Positions 16,046 through 23,696 of a stretch of 35,479 nt of DNA are shown piece by piece; the first letter of the stretch is position 1; each line of letters opens with the position of its first letter. Source of the stretch: an uncultured Bacteroidales bacterium. Lineage in GTDB: Bacteria; Bacteroidota; Bacteroidia; Bacteroidales; UBA932. The notes beneath the pieces are model-generated. The model made no database searches and was not told the origin of the DNA. It was given only the letters and a program-made list of their open reading frames with translations. The stretch covers positions 1 to 35,479 of the forward strand of contig CALVDE010000011.1 in NCBI GenBank assembly GCA_944326265.1, read 5' to 3'. Made by a program: the position numbers and the translations under genes.

Positions 16046-17836
16046 TTATTGAACGGTTACCGCATTGAATTTACATTTCTCCAGACATGCACCGCAGCGG
16101 ATACACTTCTCCGTGTCGATGACATGCGCCTGCTTGACCTCGCCCTTGATGGCTCCGGCGGGACATGCCCTTGCGCAGGCAGTACAGCCCTTGCACCGGT
16201 CGGGATCGATGGCGTAGACCCTGAGGGCGCGGCACTTGTGGGCGGGACAGCGCTTGTCCACGATGTGGGCCACGTACTCGTCGTAGAAGTTGTCGATGGT
16301 CGAGAGCACGGGATTGGGGGATGTCTGGCCGAGACCGCAGAGAGCGGTGTCCTTGATGACCTTGCTGAGGTTCTTGAGGTAGTCCAGATCCTCCATCGTA
16401 CCCTTGCCCTTGGTTATCTTGTCGAGAATCTCCTCCAGACGCTTGTTGCCGATACGGCAGGGGGCGCACTTTCCGCAGGACTCGTCCACGGTGAACTGAA
16501 GGTAGAACTTGGCCACGGACACCATGCAGTCGTCCTCGTCCATGACGATCATACCTCCCGAGCCCATCATCGAGCCGGCGGCGGTAAGGTTATCGTAATC
16601 GATAGGTGTGTCGAGATGTTTCTTGGTAAGGCAGCCGCCGGATGGACCTCCTGTCTGGACGGCCTTGAACTCCTTGCCGCCCTTGATGCCGCCTCCGATG
16701 TCGTAGATGACCTCGCGGAGGGTCGTACCCATGGGCACCTCGATGAGGCCCACGTTGTTGATCTTGCCGGCCAGGGCGAACACCTTGGTTCCCTTGGACT
16801 TCTCGGTACCGATGGAAGCAAACCACTCGGGACCCTTGAGGAAGATTACGGGTATGTTGGCGAAGGTCTCCACGTTGTTGACGTTGGTGGGCTTGCCGAG
16901 ATAACCGCTGACTGCGGGGAAAGGAGGCTTCACGGTAGGCTCGCCCCTCTTGCCCTCCATCGAGTGGATGAGGGCGGTCTCCTCACCGCAGACGAAGGCA
17001 CCGGCTCCGTAACGGATCTCTATGTCGAAGTTGAATCCAGAGCCGAGGATGTCGTCTCCCAGCAGACCGTAGTCGCGGGCCTGCTTCATGGCAATCTGGA
17101 GACGCTTCACGGCCAGGGGATACTCGGCGCGGATGTACACCAGACCCTTGGAGGCTCCGATACAGTAACCGCAGATGGCCATGGCCTCGATTACCGAGTT
17201 GGGGTCGCTCTCGAGGATAGAGCGGTCCATGAACGCGCCGGGGTCACCCTCGTCGGCGTTGCAGACCACGTATTTCTCCTTGCCGGGGCTCTTGGAGGCT
17301 ATCTCCCACTTGAGACCGGTGGGGAATCCTCCGCCGCCGCGTCCTCTCAGACCGGACTTCTTGACAGTCTCGATGGCCTCCTGGGGAGTGCCCTGAAGCA
17401 CCTTGGCCAGAGCCTCGTAGCCGTCGCGGGCTATGTACTCGTCGATATTCTCGGGATTGATGAATCCGCAGTTACGCAGAGCTATACGGAGCTGCTTCTG
17501 ATAGAAGCCCATGTGCTTCGAGTCGCTGATATGCTTCTGGGTGTCCGGATCCTCGTAGAGCAGGCGGGTGACCTTGCGGCCCTTGACCACATGCTCCTTG
17601 ACGATTTCCTCGGCATCCTCAGGCTTCACATTGGTGTAGAAAGTGTTGTCGGGAATCACCTTCACGATGGGACCCTGCTCGCAGAAACCGAAGCAGCCCG
17701 TCACCACCACCTGCACGTCATTGTCCATCCCTGCGGCGGCGATCTCCTCCCTCAGCCTCTCGACGATCCTCACGCTCTCGGATGCACGGCAGCCCGTACC
17801 TCCGCAGCACAGTAAACTCATTTTGTAGTTTGCCAT
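16046..17836 (-). CDS. hydB: [FeFe] hydrogenase NADH-binding subunit HydB/HndC (NuoF-like)
   Basis: A 596-residue flavoprotein. An N-terminal thioredoxin-like [2Fe-2S] domain (CCGGTGCRASES ... GCFGFCEQGP) precedes the NuoF core. The core has the FMN/NADH-binding segments GLRGRGGGGFPTGLKWE and GAGAFVCGEETALIHSMEG and the N3-type cluster ESCGKCAPCRIGN. The C-terminus adds two [4Fe-4S] ferredoxin motifs (CKGCTACARACPAGAI, CIRCGACLEKCKFNAV). This N- and C-terminally extended NuoF is the signature of HydB/HndC in trimeric hydrogenases and the presumed site of NADH oxidation. It starts 6 nt after hndB and is followed by hydA after 11 nt. Confidence 0.94.
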   Translation of the reverse strand: MANYKMSLLCCGGTGCRASESVRIVERLREEIAAAGMDNDVQVVVTGCFGFCEQGPIVKVIPDNTFYTNVKPEDAEEIVKEHVVKGRKVTRLLYEDPDTQKHISDSKHMGFYQKQLRIALRNCGFINPENIDEYIARDGYEALAKVLQGTPQEAIETVKKSGLRGRGGGGFPTGLKWEIASKSPGKEKYVVCNADEGDPGAFMDRSILESDPNSVIEAMAICGYCIGASKGLVYIRAEYPLAVKRLQIAMKQARDYGLLGDDILGSGFNFDIEIRYGAGAFVCGEETALIHSMEGKRGEPTVKPPFPAVSGYLGKPTNVNNVETFANIPVIFLKGPEWFASIGTEKSKGTKVFALAGKINNVGLIEVPMGTTLREVIYDIGGGIKGGKEFKAVQTGGPSGGCLTKKHLDTPIDYDNLTAAGSMMGSGGMIVMDEDDCMVSVAKFYLQFTVDESCGKCAPCRIGNKRLEEILDKITKGKGTMEDLDYLKNLSKVIKDTALCGLGQTSPNPVLSTIDNFYDEYVAHIVDKRCPAHKCRALRVYAIDPDRCKGCTACARACPAGAIKGEVKQAHVIDTEKCIRCGACLEKCKFNAVTVQ

Positions 17837-17842
17837 AGCTGA

Positions 17843-18244
17843 TTAGATTTTTTCCTGGATTGTTTGATAATTGACTGGAAGGACACCGTCCACAAGCTCA
17901 CCGTGAAGCACGTACTTGTCGATAATCTCCATAGCCTTGTCCTTATCGACGTGTCCGAATACTACAGGATCTTCTCCCGGGCGTCTTACCTCGATCGTAG
18001 GTTCGGCATAACAGTAGCCCATACAGCCGCCCTGTGTAACAATAACGGGTAATTTTTCCCTCTCGACCCGGTCTATGATAGAATTCATTACGGCACGGGC
18101 ACCGGCCGCGATACCGCATGTGGCCATAGCAACGCGTATCTGGACAAGCTTCTCAGGATTATTGCTTTTCTCCCTGATGTCCATCTCGCTCTCTAGCCTG
18201 GCCTTCATTTGACGAAGTTCGTCAAGAGACTTAATCTTACTCAT
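17843..18244 (-). CDS. HndB-like [2Fe-2S] ferredoxin-domain protein
   Basis: A 133-residue protein with a short N-terminal helix (SLDELRQMKARLESEM) and a thioredoxin-like [2Fe-2S] domain. Cluster ligands appear as the Cys in ATCGIAAGARA and the Cys pair in GGCMGYCYAEPT. It matches HndB, the small electron-transfer subunit found with NADP- or NAD-linked [FeFe] hydrogenases. It leads the structural genes hydB-hydA-hydC and has its own TAnnTTTG box upstream. Whether it is a stable subunit or an accessory carrier cannot be read from sequence. Confidence 0.82.
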   Translation of the reverse strand: MSKIKSLDELRQMKARLESEMDIREKSNNPEKLVQIRVAMATCGIAAGARAVMNSIIDRVEREKLPVIVTQGGCMGYCYAEPTIEVRRPGEDPVVFGHVDKDKAMEIIDKYVLHGELVDGVLPVNYQTIQEKI

Positions 18245-18276
18245 ACAGTTTGGTTAATATTTAGTGTTGAATTACG

Positions 18277-18284
18277 CAAATTTA
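18277..18284 (-). promoter_or_regulatory. -7 box of the hydrogenase structural genes
   Basis: Minus strand TAAATTTG, a full match to TAnnTTTG, 32 nt before the hndB-like ATG and in the longest internal gap (49 nt) of the cluster. No convincing -33 box is seen, so an activator may be needed. It would let hndB-hydBAC be transcribed apart from the upstream sensing genes. Confidence 0.45.
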
Positions 18285-18293
18285 TAAAAATAT

Positions 18294-18839
18294 TTAAGAA
18301 TCCCTTACTACACACATATTATCTTTTATCATTTTTTCCAAATTTCTTATCAATGTCAAATCCTCCAGGGCTCCGTTTCCGAACACTTCCCGCACATCAG
18401 CAGTATCAAATGCGTATTCACGTCCTGCATAACGGTACGTGAACAGAAAATCCCTGTCCGGATTGGCGGAGACCATAAGCATCAAGGCATTGGCCACATC
18501 ACCGAGGGGAGGACGGTCTATGTCCGAATAGCCGAACTCTGCCGTCACCTCAGTTCCCTTACCAGGCTCGGAGGATATCCGCACATCACCCCCGCTCTGC
18601 CTTGCAGACTGCATCAGCAGCGGAATGCCCATACCTACCCTCCTGGTCGTTCTGGACGTGAAAAACGGATCGGCCAGACGGTGGACCTGCTCCGCTGTCA
18701 TGCCTTTGCCGTCATCCGCCACCACAATGGTCAGTCTGTCAGCACCAGGATCCTCGTCCACCGTGAGACAGACTCTGGAAGCCCCGGCACTAAGGGAGTT
18801 CTGCACGATATCTATGATATGCATCGAAAGATCGTTCAT
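18294..18839 (-). CDS. Stand-alone histidine-kinase-type ATPase domain
   Basis: A 181-residue GHKL/HATPase protein without a HisKA domain or membrane segment. The N-box region is DIVQNSLSAGASRV; the G1 box is VADDGKGM; GMGIPLLMQSARQSGGDVRISSEPGKGTEV gives the G2 box and the last strand. The C-terminal tail (about 130-181) is not recognised. Similar single-domain ATPases recur beside hydrogenase-like proteins in anaerobes and may be partner-switching or signalling kinases. It lies between the PHP gene and the hydrogenase structural genes. Catalysis is not demonstrated by sequence. Confidence 0.78.
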   Translation of the reverse strand: MNDLSMHIIDIVQNSLSAGASRVCLTVDEDPGADRLTIVVADDGKGMTAEQVHRLADPFFTSRTTRRVGMGIPLLMQSARQSGGDVRISSEPGKGTEVTAEFGYSDIDRPPLGDVANALMLMVSANPDRDFLFTYRYAGREYAFDTADVREVFGNGALEDLTLIRNLEKMIKDNMCVVRDS

Positions 18840-18857
18840 AATATTGGTTTCAAATCA

Positions 18858-19604
18858 TTAATCAATCTGCACGCAGCGGCCTTCACTTCCATGAAGGGCC
18901 ATGCGTATCTCTTCAAAATTCCGGCATGACATACTGAAGTATGTAACAGCCCTGCAGAAATCCTCCGGATAATGAGCGTCTGAGGAACGGATGAACGAGG
19001 AGTTCCGCTTCCTGAGGTAAGGATGACGTGTCAGCAGACTCTCCAGATCGCACCGGGCAGAAATCTCCAGAGCATCGGAATGCAGGTCCGGAGGCACGAA
19101 TCCCAACTGGGATATTACCGAATTCTGCGGCTTGTCTATATGGGCCGGGATGAATATTCCCCCTATCGAGGCCACAAATGCCGCCACCTCCTCTATGCTC
19201 CGGTCTATGGCGGAAATCAGCAGCCAGGGAGCCTCGTAGATCACCTCCTCGGTCTCATTTACGGCCAGCTGGTATCCGAAGACCTCCTCATCGTTAGGTA
19301 TCTTCGGAAGACTGTCATCCAGAAACCTCTGGAGGGCATCCAGGCTTTCCTCGCTGTATGCGAAAGCCAGGCAGTGCGCCTCCTCGCGTGTAGTCACCTC
19401 CGCTCCGCACAGGATATAAGGTTCACCGCCGCCTACCATCCGGCGGATCTCCCGTCCCTGCAGTGTCGTATTATGGTCGGTGATACCTATTATATCATAA
19501 CCCTTTCTCAGAGCTGTCCGCACGATGAACGCAGGTGTCATCTCTATGTCCCCGCAGGGAGACAGCAGCGTGTGACAATGCAGATCGGCCCTGAAACGGT
19601 TCAT
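18858..19604 (-). CDS. PHP-domain metal-dependent phosphoesterase
   Basis: A 248-residue PHP protein. Metal-binding motifs are visible in order: DLHCHTLLSPCGD near the N-terminus, GITDHNTT, GAEVTTREEAHCLAF, FIPAHID and the final RSSDAHYPED. PHP proteins hydrolyse phosphoesters such as nucleotides or histidinol phosphate; this soluble subgroup is usually linked to signalling or RNA metabolism. It starts 3 nt after the DRTGG gene, inside the hydrogenase-linked set, where PHP proteins recur in other anaerobes. The substrate is unknown; turnover of a signalling nucleotide is a guess. Confidence 0.83.
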   Translation of the reverse strand: MNRFRADLHCHTLLSPCGDIEMTPAFIVRTALRKGYDIIGITDHNTTLQGREIRRMVGGGEPYILCGAEVTTREEAHCLAFAYSEESLDALQRFLDDSLPKIPNDEEVFGYQLAVNETEEVIYEAPWLLISAIDRSIEEVAAFVASIGGIFIPAHIDKPQNSVISQLGFVPPDLHSDALEISARCDLESLLTRHPYLRKRNSSFIRSSDAHYPEDFCRAVTYFSMSCRNFEEIRMALHGSEGRCVQID

Positions 19605-19607
19605 ACC

Positions 19608-19946
19608 CTATTCTCCTGTTAAAAGGTTGTATATCTGTCCGGCAAGCTCAAAAGTCTGCTCTCCGGAACCTAGAATAGGGATCCCCTCTTCCTCGGAGAC
19701 TTCCCTGGCATCATCCTCAGGCTCAAAGCCCTTGACAATAATCACCGCCGCCAGCTCCTTGAGAGTGGCGATTGCCATCACGTTCTTGTGTGTCTGAAGG
19801 GTCACCCAGACTGAGCCGTCCTTGGCGAATCCCATCACGTCGGACAGCAGGTCCGACACGTATCCACCGGTAACCTCGCGGTCCAGGCCGGAAGCTCCGG
19901 AAAACACTTTCAGATTGAGTTTCTCAACAATTTCTCTTACCGTCAT
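19608..19946 (-). CDS. DRTGG-domain protein
   Basis: A 112-residue protein consisting of one DRTGG domain (SGASGLDREVTGGYVSDLLSDVMGFAKDGSVWVTLQTHKNV). This domain is otherwise found in CBS-domain enzymes and phosphotransacetylases and is thought to bind small ligands, possibly nucleotides. A second copy is at 21746-22102, so the cluster has a pair. It is packed between the hydrogenase-like Fe-S protein (13 nt) and the PHP gene (3 nt). A ligand-sensing role is inferred. Confidence 0.78.
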   Translation of the reverse strand: MTVREIVEKLNLKVFSGASGLDREVTGGYVSDLLSDVMGFAKDGSVWVTLQTHKNVMAIATLKELAAVIIVKGFEPEDDAREVSEEEGIPILGSGEQTFELAGQIYNLLTGE

Positions 19947-19959
19947 GATATAATATATT

Positions 19960-21321
19960 CTATTCAGATTCTGATTTCTCTTTGTTTACAAACCGGTCCT
20001 TGCCCCAGACCTGTTCCATCAGGTCTATGGCCTCCGAAACCTGAAGGGAGCCCTCTTTCTCGAAGCGGGCCTGCATGAAGATACAGTTGTTCAGCGAGGC
20101 ATCCTCCCTTACGATATCCGCCGCCAGAGCCTCGCAGCTGGGCGCACCGCAGGCACCGCAGTCGATGTCGGGAAGAATCTTCCTGAGCATTCCGGCCATC
20201 TCCATCTTCTTGATGGCTACGTTGATATCCTTGTCATACTTGACCATGGAACGTGGCTCCACGGCATCCATCTTTATGTAAGCCGAGCAGAACCGCTTAT
20301 ACTCCTCCGCCTTGATATGGGTATCCGGAGCCGAAGCCGCTACTTCCCTGAGATTGTCCGCAACCAGGAAGCGGTTGCCCTGAACCAGAATTCCGCCGGG
20401 ACAGGACTCATCGCACCCCCTGAGCTCCAGATAATCTATCGGCTCCTCTATCTCCTCGTCCTCCAGTTTTTCCAGAAACTCTATCACATTGCTCATACCG
20501 TCGATGGACAGTGCGCGTCCTTCTATCTGCGAGGCCTCACCTCCTGTCAGAGGCCACAGCAGGCCTTTGGACGACACTGCGTCATTGACACTCTCTGTAC
20601 CCATTCCTTCCTCAGGATACTTCTTGTTCTTGTAAGCGTGCAGGACCTTATTATAGACATAATCCATATTGATCACCCCGCTGATGGGCGACTCGTAGCC
20701 GCCTACCGGGGACTTGACCGCAGCTATCTTGGCTATACACGGTGTAAGGTAGAACACCCCGAGTTCCGCCGGGTCTCCTCCGCCCATCTGCCATCTGCGG
20801 ACATAATACTGAGCTGTCACCTCTATAGGCGGCAGCAGAAGCATAATGCGGTCTATCAGCGACGGGAAGCGCACCTGTATAAGTCGGATAACAGCCGGAC
20901 AGAAAGATGATATCACCGGCTTCTCCCCGGCCCCTCGCACATAACCGTTGATCTCCTCGACCAGGGTATCCGCGCTCTGCTCCACGGTACATACTTCCGA
21001 AAAGCCCATATCCCCCAGAATATCATTGATTACCCTCCTCGGGATACGTTTCTCGAACTGAGCGTAGAAGACTGCCGGGACAAGCAGGACCCGGTGCCTG
21101 TAGGAAAATATATTGTCAAAATCATCATCCACCACCCTGATGGCGCGGCTCGGACACACTCTGAAACACCTGCCGCAGTCAATGCACCAGTCCGCATAAA
21201 GCAGGGCCTTGCCGCCCGAGACCCTCAGGGCCTCAGTCGGACAGACCTTGATGCAGTGCGAGCAGCCGATACAGAGCTCAGGCTGAATCTCAAGTGCCTT
21301 ATGGAAAGTATTGTGTTCCAT
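19960..21321 (-). CDS. [FeFe]-hydrogenase-like iron-sulfur protein, probable sensor
   Basis: A 453-residue protein. Two N-terminal [4Fe-4S] motifs (CIGCSHCIKVCPTEAL, CIDCGRCFRVCPSRAI) are followed by a hydrogenase large-subunit-like region. A C-terminal Fe-S domain (CGACGAPSCEALAADIV) is of the kind seen in RnfB-type proteins. The H-cluster motifs are altered: TSCCPxW becomes SSFCPAVI, MPCxxKxxE becomes TPCIAKIAAV, and the last motif is GCDESCPGG. The four iron-ligand cysteines remain, but the proton-relay Cys and Glu are gone. Such proteins sit next to DRTGG, PHP and HATPase genes in anaerobes and are regarded as putative H2 or redox sensors. Alternatives are an inactive scaffold or an electron carrier. 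Confidence 0.82.
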   Translation of the reverse strand: MEHNTFHKALEIQPELCIGCSHCIKVCPTEALRVSGGKALLYADWCIDCGRCFRVCPSRAIRVVDDDFDNIFSYRHRVLLVPAVFYAQFEKRIPRRVINDILGDMGFSEVCTVEQSADTLVEEINGYVRGAGEKPVISSFCPAVIRLIQVRFPSLIDRIMLLLPPIEVTAQYYVRRWQMGGGDPAELGVFYLTPCIAKIAAVKSPVGGYESPISGVINMDYVYNKVLHAYKNKKYPEEGMGTESVNDAVSSKGLLWPLTGGEASQIEGRALSIDGMSNVIEFLEKLEDEEIEEPIDYLELRGCDESCPGGILVQGNRFLVADNLREVAASAPDTHIKAEEYKRFCSAYIKMDAVEPRSMVKYDKDINVAIKKMEMAGMLRKILPDIDCGACGAPSCEALAADIVREDASLNNCIFMQARFEKEGSLQVSEAIDLMEQVWGKDRFVNKEKSESE

Positions 21322-21333
21322 AGAAGTCAGTAT

Positions 21334-21744
21334 TTAGAACTTGATGTAGATGCTCAGGGTTGTGCCTTTCCCCACCTCAGTCTCAATCTTCAGGTCATCG
21401 GCATTCTCCTGGATGTTCGGAAGTCCCATTCCCGCTCCGAACCCCATCTCCCTCACCTCCTTAGACGCAGTAGAGAACCCTTTCTGCATAGCTTTCCGCA
21501 CATCGGGGATACCCGGACCGGTATCGGCGAGAACCACACTGATTCCCTCCGGTTCTATATCGGCGGTGATGTGCCCACCGTAGGAGTGCGCCACGATATT
21601 GACCTCCGCCTCATAAACTGCCACCACCACCCTTTTTACCACAGCAGGGGCCACTCCCAGCTGCTTGAGGGCCTTCTTGATGGCCGAAGAGGCGTTGCCG
21701 GCACGGGTAAAGTCGCCAGCTGCCACGTCGTACTCCAGTCTCAT
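21334..21744 (-). CDS. Anti-sigma-factor-type HATPase
   Basis: A 136-residue HATPase of the RsbW/SpoIIAB kind. The N-box lies in VVVAVYEAEVNIVAHSYGG, the G1 box is LADTGPGIPD, and MGFGAGMGLPNIQENADD carries the G2 loop, ending TEVGKGTTLSIYIKF. It is complete and soluble. Proteins of this type phosphorylate anti-anti-sigma partners or bind sigma factors, but no STAS-domain partner is near. It follows DRTGG protein 1 by 1 nt and precedes the hydrogenase-like protein by 12 nt. Confidence 0.8.
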   Translation of the reverse strand: MRLEYDVAAGDFTRAGNASSAIKKALKQLGVAPAVVKRVVVAVYEAEVNIVAHSYGGHITADIEPEGISVVLADTGPGIPDVRKAMQKGFSTASKEVREMGFGAGMGLPNIQENADDLKIETEVGKGTTLSIYIKF

Positions 21745-21745
21745 A

Positions 21746-22102
21746 TCAGTACACCGGCTTGAGTCCGGCCCCGTAGAGGATGCCGGAAGTCTTGAACATC
21801 GAATAGTCCGTACGTATCACCACCATGCCGTTGTCCTCGGCCAGGGCGGTCATCTCCTCCGTAACGGCCTTGCCGCGCACGAAGAGGATGTATTCCACGT
21901 CCGACATCTCTGCTGTCCGGACTGACTGCACGTTGGCCAGTCCGGTAATCAGCAGGAAATCATCAGTCTTGATAGTCAGCACATCGCTCATCAGGTCAGA
22001 GGCGAAGGCATAGTCCACATTCTCGTCCAGACGGTCATGGCCGCAGAGAACTTCGCCCTGCACTGCGTCTGCTATATCTCTTAGTCTCATTTTATTCTGC
22101 AC
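21746..22102 (-). CDS. DRTGG-domain protein (first copy)
   Basis: A 118-residue single DRTGG domain (LDENVDYAFASDLMSDVLTIKTDDFLLITGLANVQSVRTAEMSD). It is paralogous to the protein at 19608-19946, sharing the SDL-SDV core and overall length, but differs in the DRTGG loop itself (LDENVDYAF). It opens the sensing set and overlaps the 3' end of the DUF3857 gene by 11 nt, so the two are translationally linked. Confidence 0.75.
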   Translation of the reverse strand: MQNKMRLRDIADAVQGEVLCGHDRLDENVDYAFASDLMSDVLTIKTDDFLLITGLANVQSVRTAEMSDVEYILFVRGKAVTEEMTALAEDNGMVVIRTDYSMFKTSGILYGAGLKPVY

Positions 22103-23687
22103 TGAAAATTAAAGGTGATGAAGATATGGTGTACCACTCGCTCATAAGCCTGTAATACTCAGGATAGAGTTCCGGAGTGACAAGCTGCCTGACGATACTG
22201 AGCCGGCGTGTTATGACAGTATCTCCGCCAGCAGAGCCGACCTCCACAGCAACCGAGCCGACCGAATTGGAAATATGCACGGATTCAGGAAGAATCACAG
22301 GCTTAAGGCCGTCCTCGATCCTGAGCGTACACTTATATGTCTCATCGGAAAGATAGGGCAGAAGCAGATTGACACTGCGGACCGTGTTGGCCACAGTCGA
22401 CGGGTACACGTCTTTAATCCACCCTGACTCCGCATCCGGAAGGCTGTACGACAGCATTCCTCCTCCCAGTTCCCTGCCTCCGGAAGCCGTAACCGACAGT
22501 TCCGTAACGGACTCTATTGTCCTGGGCCGGGACTGCGGATCCACGATCCGGCCGTCAAGCCCGGATATAGAGAGATACGCGCCTATATCCTCCGTCGCAT
22601 CGTCAGCAGCATCCACCAGTCCGGTCGCCATGATGTTCTGCACGGAAGCGAGTCCTGTCGAGGCAGGATCGGCTGCCTTGGGAAATGCCAGCAGCACTTC
22701 CGAGTCCATACCTGAAGCACGCAGCAGAGCATTTGCCAGCAATGTCTTCTCAGCATCCGTAGCATACGCGCTTTTGATGACTTCCGCCGCCGGACGCACA
22801 CGGTAACCGGTCATGGCCGGTGTCAGTCCGCAAGTACCGAGCCCGGAGTGTATGTATTCGTGAATCTTGTCCACATCCGAACGCCTGTCGGCTTTCCCCG
22901 AATCAAATGAGTCCAGCAATGCCCTGACAGCATCATCCTCTGGACTATATACCTGAGAAGCCATTATATCCAAAGCCGCCTGACGGGACGGGTAAGTTGT
23001 CACGGCGAAAGCCTGGACACTTCCGGCAGGAACTGATACCGGCAAGGATACCGGACGGGGCATTACATTCCTGAGTTCCCAGGTCACGGTACGCATCCCT
23101 TCCGCATCAGTAATCTTCGGAGATGCCTTGCCGTTGAGCAGCTCATAATGAAGCGGAGTGTCTTCCGGAACCGTCACAGACAGCCGGTATTCCTTAATAG
23201 GAGACAGTTCCTCCACCTGCTCGAAAATATCCAGAGCCGGCAGTGCCCCTGCGTCAGTTGTCAATGTATAGTCCAGGTAAATGGTCGCGCCAAGCTCCAG
23301 CCCTGTATGCACGATCACCATCTCTCTCAGACCATTGTAGGCAGGAGCGTTCGCCGCAGCCGAAGGCAGCACCTCCACAAAAGCATTGGAGGGTGTCTCC
23401 ACTATTGTCCCGTCCGTCTGACAGGTGTAGGACTCGTTGATCTTCAACTGCTGATAAGCAGGGTCATAGACGATGAAGGTCTCGCCGTAGAGACTGTTCA
23501 TCGCGGCGTGTGTATAGATTGTAAGCTGCTTCTGCACCCTGAGCTCCTGACTGCCGTCGGGATTGAGGGTATAGGTCTTGACCAGCTTGTCGAACTGCGC
23601 CTCATTCTTGGGTGCTGCAGCGGCTGTCAGAACCGCCGAGAGAAAAAGGGCGGCCGGCATTATTGTTTTTATCAGAACATTTTTCAT
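22092..23687 (-). CDS. Exported DUF3857 protein with a degenerate transglutaminase-like domain
   Basis: A 531-residue protein with a signal peptide (about 1-24, ending TAAAAP). The N-terminal half is DUF3857 (RVQKQLTIYTHAAMNSLYGETFIVYDPAYQQLKINESYT). A transglutaminase-like region follows, but where an active enzyme has a G-x-C-x-D core this one reads SAYATDAEKTLLANALLRASGM, so the catalytic Cys is missing. The C-terminus is beta-rich. It lies 9 nt after the 660-residue homologue, probably a duplicate that lost catalysis. It most likely acts in the periplasm or at the surface; function is unknown. Confidence 0.78.
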   Translation of the reverse strand: MKNVLIKTIMPAALFLSAVLTAAAAPKNEAQFDKLVKTYTLNPDGSQELRVQKQLTIYTHAAMNSLYGETFIVYDPAYQQLKINESYTCQTDGTIVETPSNAFVEVLPSAAANAPAYNGLREMVIVHTGLELGATIYLDYTLTTDAGALPALDIFEQVEELSPIKEYRLSVTVPEDTPLHYELLNGKASPKITDAEGMRTVTWELRNVMPRPVSLPVSVPAGSVQAFAVTTYPSRQAALDIMASQVYSPEDDAVRALLDSFDSGKADRRSDVDKIHEYIHSGLGTCGLTPAMTGYRVRPAAEVIKSAYATDAEKTLLANALLRASGMDSEVLLAFPKAADPASTGLASVQNIMATGLVDAADDATEDIGAYLSISGLDGRIVDPQSRPRTIESVTELSVTASGGRELGGGMLSYSLPDAESGWIKDVYPSTVANTVRSVNLLLPYLSDETYKCTLRIEDGLKPVILPESVHISNSVGSVAVEVGSAGGDTVITRRLSIVRQLVTPELYPEYYRLMSEWYTISSSPLIFSAE

Positions 23688-23696
23688 AATCCGGAT

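Noticed and set aside
14580-17815. Very long plus-strand open frames (490 and 588 codons) opposite hydA and hydB
   Set aside because: They are antisense shadows of GC-rich, strongly biased coding sequence; the minus-strand proteins have complete Fe-S and flavin motifs.
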